This document shows positions 18,176 through 26,862 of a stretch of DNA of 64,000 nt, piece after piece; position 1 is the stretch's first letter; each line of letters opens with the position of its first letter. A program made the position numbers and the translations under genes. The notes below the pieces were generated by a model. The model worked only from the letters and a program-made list of their open reading frames with translations. It made no database searches and was not told the DNA's origin. This DNA is from Aspidapion aeneum (taxonomy: Eukaryota; Arthropoda; Insecta; Coleoptera; Brentidae). The DNA lies in contig OY755045.1 of assembly GCA_963576565.1 (NCBI GenBank), positions 35,608,667-35,672,666 on the forward strand. Direction: 5' to 3'.

Positions 18176-20836
18176 TTAGTTTACTAGCTCAAACGGCTTC
18201 ACTCTTTTTAGTCGTCGAACTAGCATAGTATTGTCTAGAAGCTGAATTGCTTCCACATTCACATGCCGATGGAGTCTATCTTCATGGCTTTTTGCGTACT
18301 TTTTTATAGTCTCTGCTACAGTTTCGATTTTTAGATCTCGATGAAGGTCACTATTTCGAACGTACCAAGGTGCATTCACAATGTTTCTTAATACTTTATT
18401 TTGAAATCTCTGTACAACTAGAATGTTACTCTCTTTAGCACAACCCCATAGTTGAATACCATATGTCCATACTGGTTTCAGTATTTGTCTATAAAGCAGT
18501 AACTTATTATGAATTGTTAAATTGGACTTCCTTCCAATTAGCCAGTTCATTTTTCTATACCTTATCTCAAGTTCTTCTTTTTTTTTCTTAACATGTGCTT
18601 TCCAGCGCAATTTGGTATCAAGTGTCATACCTAGATATTTTGCCTGATTCGAATATGGTACTGGAATGTTGTTAATTGTTATTTGTATGTGATTTATATT
18701 TTTGTTTGTAAAATCAACATGAATTGATTTGGTTTCATTTAATTTTATTCGCCACTTTGTGGTCCAACTGTGAATTTGGGTGACTGCATCCTGAAGTTTC
18801 TCTATGCATTTTTCAATAGATTTTTCTACCGTCAATAAACCAGTATCATCGGCAAATGTTGCTAAGTGACAATTTTCTGGCTTTGGGATATCACAAGTGA
18901 ATAATAAGTATAGATAAGGGCCTAGTACGCTACCCTGGGGCACGCCTGCTTGAATTTCTCTTAAATTTGAGTATGAGTCTTCCTGTTTTACTCTAAAATG
19001 TCTATCAGATATGTATGATTCCAAAATATCCGAATACTGTTTTGGCAGAAACCTTTTTAGTTTAAAATTAAGGCCTTCATGCCACACTTTGTCAAATGCT
19101 TGTGCTACATCTAGAAAAACTGCAGAACAAACTTTTCCCTCTTCTAGTGCTTTTTCTATTATATTAGTAATTCTGTGTACTTGATCTATCGTGGAATGCT
19201 TGTCTCGAAAACCAAATTGATGAGATGGAATAATTTCTTGTCTTTCTATGATGGGTTTTATTCTTTTAAGCAATAATTTTTCATAGAGCTTGGATATAAT
19301 TGGCAGCAAAGATATTGGCCTGTAAGATGACACGTCATGGAGTGGTTTTCCCGGTTTTGGAATCATGATAACTTCTGCAACTTTCCACAGTTTAGGTACG
19401 TACCTAAGCCTAAAAGACGCATTAATTAGGTTGCATAGTTTTACGATAGCTTTTCTGGGGAGTTGTTTTATGACTACCCCGTTAATAAGATCATACCCTG
19501 GGGCTTTTTTCGAATTAATATTTTTGATTTCTGTTAATATTTCTTTTGGTGATGTAAGCTTAATATGGTCCTCGATTTGATGGGGTTCATTTAAATGAAA
19601 GTGTTCATCTGGTGCTTCGTGGGGCTGAAATGTTTTTTCTAAATGACTTGCAAAAATATCTGCTTTTTCTTCGTTACTCCTTGCCCACTGGTTGTTAGAT
19701 TTTCGTATGGGTGGAATTTGGATAATTGGTCTTTTAAAATCTTTGGTTGCTTTCCAAAGGGAATAGTCGGTATTTTTATCATCTGTAAGCTCATTAAGAA
19801 AATGGTTAATAGATTCATTTTTTATTACTAGAATTTCTCGCCTAATGCGCTGCGTCATGTTGTTGAGATTTGTTTTGTCCCGAGGATCACGGCTTTGTTG
19901 CCACTTTCTTCTTAGTTTCCTTTTTTCCAATATAAGGTCTCTAATTTCCTTTGGATAGTTTTTTCCCTTAAAAATTCTCTTTGGTTTTGGACTGTTTTCC
20001 CAAGCTGCTTGTTGAATATTTGTAACAAAATAATCAACTTCTTTATCGATTTGTTCTGGCGTTTGCAATGGTACTGATAGGTTTATTTTTTCTGACAGAC
20101 TTTGTTTAAAACTAATCCAGTCAGTCAGTTTATTAACTAGTGAGATATTTGCTTCTTTCTTTATTATGTTTTTACTAAGAGTTAGAATAATAGGTGAATG
20201 ATCTGAGTGTAAATCAAAACTTTCTTCTATATCTACAAAACTTAAAGATATATTTTTTACTATAAAAAAATCAATTAGATCTGGAATTTTTCCTGGATCT
20301 GTTGGATAGTATGTGGGCTTACCAGTTGATATCGGCTCACATTGATATTCACTAATAGCTTGCAAAAGTTCTTTTCCTTTAGAGTTCGTCAGTCTAGATC
20401 CCCAGTAGGTATTTTTTGCATTAAAGTCACCTCCAATTATAAAACGGTTTCCTAATTTTCTGAGAAAATTAAGATATTGATTTTTCTTTAGTAAGTGCCT
20501 TGGTGGTATATAGACAGCACTTATGACTAATGTATATGTTTTGGTTTTTACACTTACTAATGTAGCTTGAATCTCTATGGTTTTATATCCCATCTCCTCA
20601 TAGTGTGATATATTTTCTTTAATTATTACAGCACTTCCCCCATGTGCAGTATTGCTAGGGTGAGTTGTATGATACACTTTATAACCTTTAAATTTAATGT
20701 GAGACTGGTTAGTGAAATGCGTTTCTGACACAAGACAGACGTCAATTTTTTCTATGTCTAGAATAACTTGCAAGTCTTGCTGATGTTGCAAGAGACCATT
20801 GGCATTCCAAGCTAGGATTCTAAGATTACTGACCAT
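18176..20836 (-). CDS. jockey-like ORF2: endonuclease and reverse transcriptase
   Basis: An 886-residue enzyme that would nick the target DNA and copy the element's RNA at the nick. Residues 1-220 form an exonuclease-endonuclease-phosphatase type endonuclease: Asn-rich start NANGL (11-15), catalytic-site SETH (37-40), GGDFNA (135-140) and SDHSP with His213. The reverse transcriptase follows: SSYRPISLLP near 503-512, QFGFRDKHST near 540-549, the first catalytic Asp in FLDVAQAFD (Asp576), GVPQGSVLGP near 631-640, and the FADD box at 661-664. The C-terminal region has the YRQILKPVWTYGIQLWG pattern typical of the jockey clade. No RNase H domain is visible. Its ATG overlaps the end of ORF1 by 11 bases in another frame, which suggests translation by termination-reinitiation. 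The length is normal for jockey elements. The clade is inferred from motifs and layout. Confidence 0.93.
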   Translation of the reverse strand: MVSNLRILAWNANGLLQHQQDLQVILDIEKIDVCLVSETHFTNQSHIKFKGYKVYHTTHPSNTAHGGSAVIIKENISHYEEMGYKTIEIQATLVSVKTKTYTLVISAVYIPPRHLLKKNQYLNFLRKLGNRFIIGGDFNAKNTYWGSRLTNSKGKELLQAISEYQCEPISTGKPTYYPTDPGKIPDLIDFFIVKNISLSFVDIEESFDLHSDHSPIILTLSKNIIKKEANISLVNKLTDWISFKQSLSEKINLSVPLQTPEQIDKEVDYFVTNIQQAAWENSPKPKRIFKGKNYPKEIRDLILEKRKLRRKWQQSRDPRDKTNLNNMTQRIRREILVIKNESINHFLNELTDDKNTDYSLWKATKDFKRPIIQIPPIRKSNNQWARSNEEKADIFASHLEKTFQPHEAPDEHFHLNEPHQIEDHIKLTSPKEILTEIKNINSKKAPGYDLINGVVIKQLPRKAIVKLCNLINASFRLRYVPKLWKVAEVIMIPKPGKPLHDVSSYRPISLLPIISKLYEKLLLKRIKPIIERQEIIPSHQFGFRDKHSTIDQVHRITNIIEKALEEGKVCSAVFLDVAQAFDKVWHEGLNFKLKRFLPKQYSDILESYISDRHFRVKQEDSYSNLREIQAGVPQGSVLGPYLYLLFTCDIPKPENCHLATFADDTGLLTVEKSIEKCIEKLQDAVTQIHSWTTKWRIKLNETKSIHVDFTNKNINHIQITINNIPVPYSNQAKYLGMTLDTKLRWKAHVKKKKEELEIRYRKMNWLIGRKSNLTIHNKLLLYRQILKPVWTYGIQLWGCAKESNILVVQRFQNKVLRNIVNAPWYVRNSDLHRDLKIETVAETIKKYAKSHEDRLHRHVNVEAIQLLDNTMLVRRLKRVKPFELVN

Positions 20837-22190
20837 TTTGAGGCATATTGGTAGCTCCGTTATTGCTACTTTCTAGTTTAGTTAATCGCTCATCAAGTTT
20901 GTTCAATTTCTCCAAAATTAATTGTAGTGTTTGTTCCATAGTATTTTGACTACTGATATTAATATCAGGTATAGTAGCTGTTGCTGCTACTTGGCTGTAT
21001 GTCCTTGTCACAGAGTTTTGTGTGACTGTGTTTCTTGTCTGTTGGTTTTGTCTATTTGTACTCACGTTTGGTATGAGATTCGGTTTCTTAGGTTTATTTT
21101 TCAATTTTTGTATTTCCTTAGCAACAAGGCATCCTCTGTAGTTAGCAGGATGCTTGCCTCCACAGTGGATGCATTTTGGCTCAGATTCTTTTGGTTTGGG
21201 GCATTCTACAGTAAGATGTTTCCCCGTGCATTTTACGCAACGTGGTTCTTTAGCGCAATATTTTTGCGTGTGTCCATAAGATTGGCATCTTTTGCATTGA
21301 GGGACTAACTTTGAGGTTTTTAGTGCTTTTATTTCCACTTCAATCCCAAGGATACTGGAAATTTCAAAAATTTTGTTGATATCTTCATCGTGGCTAAATG
21401 TGAGCATAAACATGTTAAGAGGTTGTCTTGTTCTCCATTTAAGTTTGTTGCTGGCCTCCAGTGCCTTAAAACCTTTTTTTTGTAGATCAGCTACAATTTT
21501 CTGTGGGTCACATGAGAAGTGTAGCCTATTCGCTATTACTCTAATTGGCCTTATTTGTTTGTTTTCGTATGAGTGCCATTGATGCTTTATTTCATTAAGC
21601 ATTTTAGTAACCAGCCGATAGCTGTCTGCGTCTTGTACATTTATTTTAATATTTTCGTTATTTAAAACTTTTATTTTAACTCCTTGTATGATATTTAACT
21701 TTTCATAAATATCATTAAAATTATTTACGCCATTTACCATAATCGGTGGAGGTAATGGAGCTTTTTTAACCTTAGTTGGGGGTTCTTCATTTTGTGTTTT
21801 ATTGGAGGGCTCTCCAGTGCCCGAGCTTTGTTGTGGTGGTGAGAGTGAAGTATCCATTCGACGTTTTTTCCAACCTTTTCCTTTTTGTCTGATCCACTCA
21901 GTTTCTCTTGCCAGATCGTCCTCATCAGTAATGTAGTCCATGTCAGACTCTTCTTTTTTAGTGACTTTTGTCTCTAAATCTGCAAATTTTCTTTGCATAC
22001 TTTCCAGTTGACTTCGGAGATAATCCACTTGTACACTAAGTGAATTTTTTTCGTTTTGGGATTTTTTCCATTCGCTATATAAAACTTCTTCATTTTGTGT
22101 TCTAGCATGGCTATCCTGAAATAATTCGGCATTATCCATTTTTTCTTGATTTTGTTTGGGCTTTTCGCTAATTTTTAAAACAAGTTTCAC
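20826..22190 (-). CDS. jockey-like ORF1: zinc-knuckle nucleic-acid-binding protein
   Basis: A 454-residue protein expected to coat the element RNA and escort it to the nucleus. A charged, heptad-like stretch at about 40-80 could form a coiled coil. A basic Pro-rich linker follows (100-150). A conserved region at about 225-295 resembles the segment that precedes the zinc fingers in jockey ORF1 proteins. Three CCHC knuckles come next: C299-C302-H307-C312, C318-C321-H325-C330 and C340-C343-H347-C354. The tail is rich in Lys, Pro, Asn and Gln and ends in a second short coiled-coil-like stretch near 425-445. The first Met is used as the start, but Met18 is also possible. The frame has no lesion. 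The stop falls 11 bases inside ORF2. Confidence 0.9.
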   Translation of the reverse strand: MKLVLKISEKPKQNQEKMDNAELFQDSHARTQNEEVLYSEWKKSQNEKNSLSVQVDYLRSQLESMQRKFADLETKVTKKEESDMDYITDEDDLARETEWIRQKGKGWKKRRMDTSLSPPQQSSGTGEPSNKTQNEEPPTKVKKAPLPPPIMVNGVNNFNDIYEKLNIIQGVKIKVLNNENIKINVQDADSYRLVTKMLNEIKHQWHSYENKQIRPIRVIANRLHFSCDPQKIVADLQKKGFKALEASNKLKWRTRQPLNMFMLTFSHDEDINKIFEISSILGIEVEIKALKTSKLVPQCKRCQSYGHTQKYCAKEPRCVKCTGKHLTVECPKPKESEPKCIHCGGKHPANYRGCLVAKEIQKLKNKPKKPNLIPNVSTNRQNQQTRNTVTQNSVTRTYSQVAATATIPDINISSQNTMEQTLQLILEKLNKLDERLTKLESSNNGATNMPQNGQ

Positions 22191-22377
22191 AGGTGATGGT
22201 ACACTTTTTTTGCTTTAAATGATATATTATTTATAATACACATTGTATATAGATTCTCAACACAGGTATCTCGCGCGCGATGTTTTTTGTAAACAAAACA
22301 AACTCCGACTTTGACCTCGTTAGCACTATCATGCAGGTACGATGCAGTATAACCGTACTGAACTGCGATCGAACAAA

Positions 22378-22403
22378 TACTGGTCTACAATGGTGATGAA
22401 TGA
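22378..22403 (+). pseudogene. end of the interrupted non-LTR reverse transcriptase frame
   Basis: The right copy of the 16-bp duplication (22378-22393) restores the frame of 17620-17960, which then reads two more codons after NG and meets TGA at 22401-22403. Continuity across the insertion supports both the fragment and the insertion. The 3' untranslated part probably extends to about 22550. Confidence 0.7.
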
Positions 22404-22979
22404 AAACTGGCAACACAAAAATAACAAGACGACGACTCACTTAATTACAGTCTGCTGAATCCGCTCGGTCACACCCTGCGAGTGACCGCGACAGCAAGTG
22501 GGCACCAGGAAAACAGGCGCCGTAGGGGCAACCGCGGATCTGGGTCAAAATCTAGGGGGGTAATAGTCGACGAAAAAATTATTTATAATATTATTTTTCT
22601 TCTAGGAGAGGGGTAATTCTTCTTTTCCCTTTAATTATTAACAAAAAGTGCATATATTTTTTCTAGGGGGGAGGGTAATTACCACGTTATCCCCTCTTAA
22701 ATCCGCGCTTGCGTAGAAGTTATCTGTAAACTCAATACACAAACTTTTAACAAAACAAAACATTGATGACTCGTGAAAGCAGTTTTTAACCTAAGGTTTT
22801 TCTGCAACAAGAAATTGACAAATTTTATGGTCGACATACAGTTGACGGCAATCAGAAAATTTAAAGGATATTTGAGCAAATACTACAAAGTACAAAACAC
22901 TGTCATGCTTAGCGGAGGGAGGTCACATAAAGCACAGACAGACTTGACTTAAATAACTAAGGAGTCGGTGAGCCCCAGG
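22404..22979. other. non-coding, nothing clearly recognised
   Basis: The first 150 bases are GC-richer and probably the 3' untranslated end of the interrupted non-LTR element. Two CTAGGGGGG-type runs occur at 22551 and 22662. No protein-like frame. Confidence 0.4.
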
Positions 22980-23809
22980 CAAGTGGCGTATAAAAGGCGG
23001 GGGCCTGGGGGGCCCGGGCCCTCTCCGATTATACTTTTTTTTAACATATTGTTTACATATTTCATGAATACAAACATAAAATAGCATAAAATATGGCCTA
23101 ACATTTATAAAGTATGTCACAGTGTAAAAAAAATAAATGTAACATGAAAAAGAATAAAAATTTAAAAGAAAAATTTGGGATGTTTACATCCAACACAATT
23201 ATCCAACACAATTATTAAAAACAAAACGACAAAGAGACATTTTAAAACATTTATAAAATATATGTAAGTAAAAAAGATATAAAAATAGAAAAGTCATTAT
23301 TAAAAAAAAAATGTAAATAAAAATTAAAATCTTAATTAAAATAAAAAATTACATAGAAATAAAATTTCGGACTTCCATTGTCTTTATTTATTTTAAAACA
23401 CGACGTTTCGGTTAGTAAGTATCTCTAACCGTTATCAAGTGTGAACTGTGAACTAAACAATCTAGTCTCTAGGCTACTACTTATACTACTTGGTGTGCAG
23501 TCAGGTGTGACGGCCCGCCCCCTTTTTCAGTTCACACTTGATAACGGTTAGAGATACTTACTAACCGAAACGTCGTGTTTTAAAATAAATAAAGACAATG
23601 GAAGTCCGAAATTTTATTTCTACACAATCATTGTCTACGAGTTTCAAACAAAAAAAATTACATTTAGCACAATTATAAATAAATAAAAACGATAAAAAGA
23701 TTTTCAAGGCGTTTTCAAACATTTATAAAATATTTGTAAATATATGTAAGCCCCCCCCCCCAAAACTGTCTTGGGCCCACCCCGAAACTTTTTTCTATAT
23801 ACGTTACTG
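22980..23809. repeat. possible hAT-type non-autonomous element containing a palindrome
   Basis: The left end CAAGTGGCGTATA and the right end AACTTTTTTCTATATACGTTACTG resemble the ends of the well-supported element at 33994-34161, and both carry adjacent G/C runs (GGGGGCC near 22999; C13 at 23749-23761). No 8-bp target duplication was found, so the boundaries are doubtful. The palindrome at 23353-23625 lies inside it. Confidence 0.4.
23353..23625. repeat. head-to-head Penelope-type terminal repeats (palindrome)
   Basis: The left arm (about 23353-23452) is inverted at about 23529-23622 with very few mismatches, around a spacer of about 76 bp containing CTTGGTGTGCAGTCAGGTG. The arms are the same sequence as the ends of the element at 1193-2066, including TAGTAAGTATCTCTAACCG. 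The interior is absent. Confidence 0.85.
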
Positions 23810-23966
23810 AAGAACTTATGCTAGTGGAATAAGAAATACGTAATATACGATTTTAAAACGCAACAGCCTAATGTAACTTAACCGATGCATGTATACTTAG
23901 ACAAAAATTTTGGAACATTTTTTTTTTGTTTTTGTATTTTTTAAAAATTATATTTCTCCTGCCCTA

Positions 23967-24125
23967 TTTTTAGGAGGTCGAAATCGGTTTTAACCTAACC
24001 ATCAAATAATCGCCAACGGATCCTAACCTGTCTAGGCACGCCCAGGTTAGGATACGTTTGCGATTAATTATCCACGGTTAGTTTATATATTTGCTTTATG
24101 TTAACACCGATTTCTACCCGCCTAA
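23967..24125. repeat. short foldback
   Basis: TTTTAGGAGGTCGAAATCGG, AACCTAACC and GGATCCTAACCTG on the left pair with CAGGTTAGGATAC, GGTTAG, ACCGATTTCTAC and CGCCTAAA on the right. The loop (CTAGGCACGCC) is short. Non-coding. Confidence 0.65.
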
Positions 24126-24128
24126 ATA

Positions 24129-24745
24129 CAGGGAAACCTCCTATAAGCGGACACGCACGGTTTGGTCGATTTTGTCCGGTTATTGGAGGTGTCCGCTTAT
24201 GAGAGGCAATTAAGAAATTTTAATATATATTTATTAATAATTTCCGCTGCTTGAGTTTTTCCGATATAAATTTTTTCAACGATCTTTCGTGCTGATAGAT
24301 GTTCCTTCTCCGAAATGTTAACAACTTCAATTTTTTCACGTACATACATTAAGAAGTTTTTTACTAGGCGCAATTTTAAAGAGATCTATCACTACCCAAC
24401 TAAACAATATTAATAAAACACAGCAGTCCCGTCGAATAAAATATTTTGGTAATACGACAGAATTTAGAATATTTAGTCTCCGCATTAAAACGGAAAAAAG
24501 GTAATTCCCCGGCTCCAGAGTGCGTTGTTGCCAACATACTACATAATATCAATGCCCCTGTCGTGCAGAGCTCCGTACCGTTGTCAGAGGTTTCCGTCCG
24601 GTTAAGGGAGGTTTCAGAATCTTTTAACCAGAAAAAATCCGGTTATAGGAGTGAATTTTACCTGTAAATAAATAGGGAAAAGGTTGGTTCTAACTAATTT
24701 GTCCGGCTAAAGGAATTGTCCGCTTAATAGAGGTGTCCACATCCT
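24129..24745 (-). mobile_element. pogo/Tigger-like DNA transposon relic
   Basis: The left end CAGGGAAACCTCCTATAAG is preceded by TA, and the right end carries inverted, diverged copies of the same phrases (GTCCGCTTAATAGAGG, TTTGTCCGGCTAAAGG). GTCCGCTTAT-type and GTCCGGTTA-type motifs recur several times at both ends. Reading on the minus strand, a helix-turn-helix fragment lies near 24193-24355. The catalytic DDE part is deleted. The open frame at 24446-24667 on the plus strand looks fortuitous. Confidence 0.6.
24191..24355 (-). pseudogene. CENP-B/pogo-type helix-turn-helix fragment
   Basis: On the minus strand an open segment of about 54 codons includes VREKIEVVNISEKEHLSARK and then GKTQAAEII, followed by a stop near 24191. 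The EKIEVI...S.RK...GKTQ pattern is that of the N-terminal DNA-binding helix-turn-helix of pogo/Tigger transposases and CENP-B. Only this domain survives; it runs straight into the left terminal repeat, so the rest was deleted. The assignment rests on this short motif. Confidence 0.55.
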
Positions 24746-24963
24746 ATAATTTCATACTAACGTGTAGAACTGGCAACACTGAAGAGAAGGCCCACAGCGC
24801 TACGTTTAAAAACTGCTAACGAAAATTGCTACACAATCATAATACTTATTTAAAAGCATGCGATTTTGCCAAACCGCGCACTGTTTCTTTGTATTCTACA
24901 AATGTGATTTATTAAAAATAAAATGACATTAAAAAAGCGGGTGACTGTACAAATGATGTAAGA

Positions 24964-25412
24964 GTAGGCGAAGCATGTTTGCATCAACTAAGTACATTGA
25001 TTTTAATTTTTTCATGGAAATAATTTCGCACACTTTTAGATCTGATCCTGATGGCTACGCCCACAATAGTGGAATTAATCCATGCAACATTAAAAGGCCT
25101 TTCCTTGTCTGTTTGCACATTGCCTTTTTTACGTTGTGTTTTACTACCGACATTATTTTCTATATTTCTGACAGGTTCGTAAAAAGCAAGGAAGATTAAA
25201 TAAAAGTGAGAAATAAGGGTTTGGAAGAAATTACGTTTTATTTTTATTACTTTTTCCCGGAAAAGAGTAAAAGAATAAGCTACTTATCCTATGGAGACAT
25301 TTTGTAAATTCATGTAGGTATACACAGAAAAACAAATCATGTTTTCTCGAAAATGCTATTATCTTCACTCAAAGCAATTTTACTCGACTTCAAACAAAAT
25401 TTTATTTTTCTT
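24964..25412. repeat. direct duplication, copy 1
   Basis: Begins GTAGGCGAAGCATG and runs through TTTACGTTGTGTTTTACTAC, TTCGTAAAAAGCAAG and AATAAGCTACTTATCCTATG. The same order recurs at 26453-26862 with small indels. Similar open frames in both copies (24975-25199 and 26436-26696) contain CFTTDI and SDRFVKSK, but no known family is recognised. Confidence 0.8.
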
Positions 25413-25424
25413 TTAAAAAACCCT

Positions 25425-25745
25425 GCATACCTGCGGTGCCTTTGCCAAAACTAAAATTACGAAAAGTATAAAAGGAAAAAACTAGAATGCTTTGGCTGTC
25501 GCCCACTTTTTTAATATTCTCTGAAAATTAACTAGGAAGCCCGGAAAGTCAGCATGCTTTAAAAAGTGCGTTCCTGAATATTTCTTTGAATTTTTTAAAT
25601 GTGGAAAATATTTTAATTTAATTTTTTACATGTGGAAAATATATTAAAGGACATTAAAATAGTGGCAGATTGTACCTCTCAGGCTTTTTTGATATAGTCG
25701 ATTTTTAGCCTGGAATGATTAGTTTTACACTTACTAGGTGTAGGC
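25425..25745. repeat. dispersed repeat, uninterrupted copy
   Basis: Matches 15955-16140 and then 17185-17300 in order, but without the two foldbacks present there. It therefore shows the pre-insertion state of that repeat family. Confidence 0.6.
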
Positions 25746-26225
25746 AGGGGTGGATGGGGAACTGTAAACCCACCCGGGAAGAAATAGGCAACCGGTCCAT
25801 ATTTCACTAAACACTGCCAAGCAAATAGAAGGCACTATAACAAACGATCACAGAAAACATGTCTTATTAAAATTACTTACATTTCTAATAAATATAGGTA
25901 CATCTGGTGTTGTTGTGGATCCAGGATTGCCCGGGGAAAGGGGGCACCAAAAAATTATTTCGTCACTGCTCAGACGGACTGTTTGTCCATAGATTTTGCT
26001 GACGTAAGTATTCTTTATCTTGGCCGAGAAAGAAATGTTCATATTTTAGTTAGTCTCTCGTCAGCCAGTAATAATAAATAGAGTTTCTTTAAAATATCCA
26101 TGCAACTTTTTCTTTTTTTTTCAGTGGACAATCTTTTTGAGAAAATTAATTAGTTATGTAGTCACTAATACTTATCGTTGGTTGCTAGTTTATTTTTAAT
26201 TCTAGACGATGTATATTTTTTTGCC
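25746..26225. other. non-coding, partly repetitive
   Basis: GGCAGGGGTGGATGG ... AAATAGGC ... CCATATTTCA near 25745-25808 recurs at 27520-27585. Otherwise nothing recognised. Confidence 0.4.
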
Positions 26226-26227
26226 TG

Positions 26228-26372
26228 TAACCGTACCGGCTCATAATGCACCGGCCCATACGGCACTGACCCATAAGGCACCGGCAGATGAGACACCGGC
26301 AGATGAGACACCGGCCCATTAGGCACCGGCCCATTAGGCACCAGCCCATCAGGCACCGACCCACCGCAGCCC
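26228..26372. repeat. 15-bp GC-rich minisatellite
   Basis: About nine or ten units of the form GGCACCGGCCCATTA, with variants in which CCCATTA becomes CAGATGA. The multiple-of-three period leaves repetitive frames open on the minus strand (26165-26467 and 26185-26427); these are not credible genes. Confidence 0.85.
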
Positions 26373-26452
26373 ATCGGAAATTTTTTATTTTTCCATATCG
26401 CCCATCCACTCCTGGGCCTAGGTACACATAGGAAATTGATTTCAGAAGAACT

Positions 26453-26862
26453 GAGTGGGCGAAGCATTTTTAAATCAACTGAGTCTTATATTGATTTTTA
26501 TTCATCTATCATGCAACATTTAAAGGTCTTTGTCTGTTTGCATATTATCTTTTTTACGTTGTGTTTTACTACCGACATTATGTTCTATATTTCTGACAGG
26601 TTCGTAAAAAGCAAGAAAGATAAAATAAAAGTAAGAAATAAGGGTTTGGTAGAAATTGTGTTTTATTTTTATTACTTTTTTTCCGGGAAGGAGTAAGAGA
26701 ATAAGCTACTTATCCTATGGCGACATTTTATATATTCATGTAGGTATACACAGAAAAAAATATATTAAATCATATTTTATCCAAAATATTATTATCTTCA
26801 CTCAAAGCAGTTTTACTTGACTTTCCGGCGACCTTTACTTTCAAACAATATATTATTTTTCC
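26453..26862. repeat. direct duplication, copy 2
   Basis: Second copy of 24964-25412. The last part (ACACAGAAAAAAATATA ... TTTACTTGACTT) has a third, partial copy at about 32931-33065. Confidence 0.8.

Larger units (their letters stand above)
17961..22377 (-). mobile_element. full-length jockey-like non-LTR retrotransposon
   Basis: A 4417-bp element bounded by a perfect 16-bp target duplication. On the minus strand it has a short 5' leader (22377-22191), ORF1, an overlapping ORF2, a 3' untranslated region of about 195 bp and a pure 20-base poly(A) tail (17961-17980). Both frames are uninterrupted and the duplication is perfect, so it is a young and possibly mobile copy. It interrupts an older non-LTR element lying in the opposite orientation. 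Confidence 0.95.

Noticed and set aside
20931..21308. 125-codon plus-strand frame opposite jockey ORF1
   Set aside because: Shadow of ORF1, whose zinc knuckles give Cys-rich antisense translations.
26165..26467. 100- and 80-codon minus-strand repeat proteins
   Set aside because: They come from a 15-bp minisatellite, a multiple of three; no start context, no conservation, different peptides in two frames.
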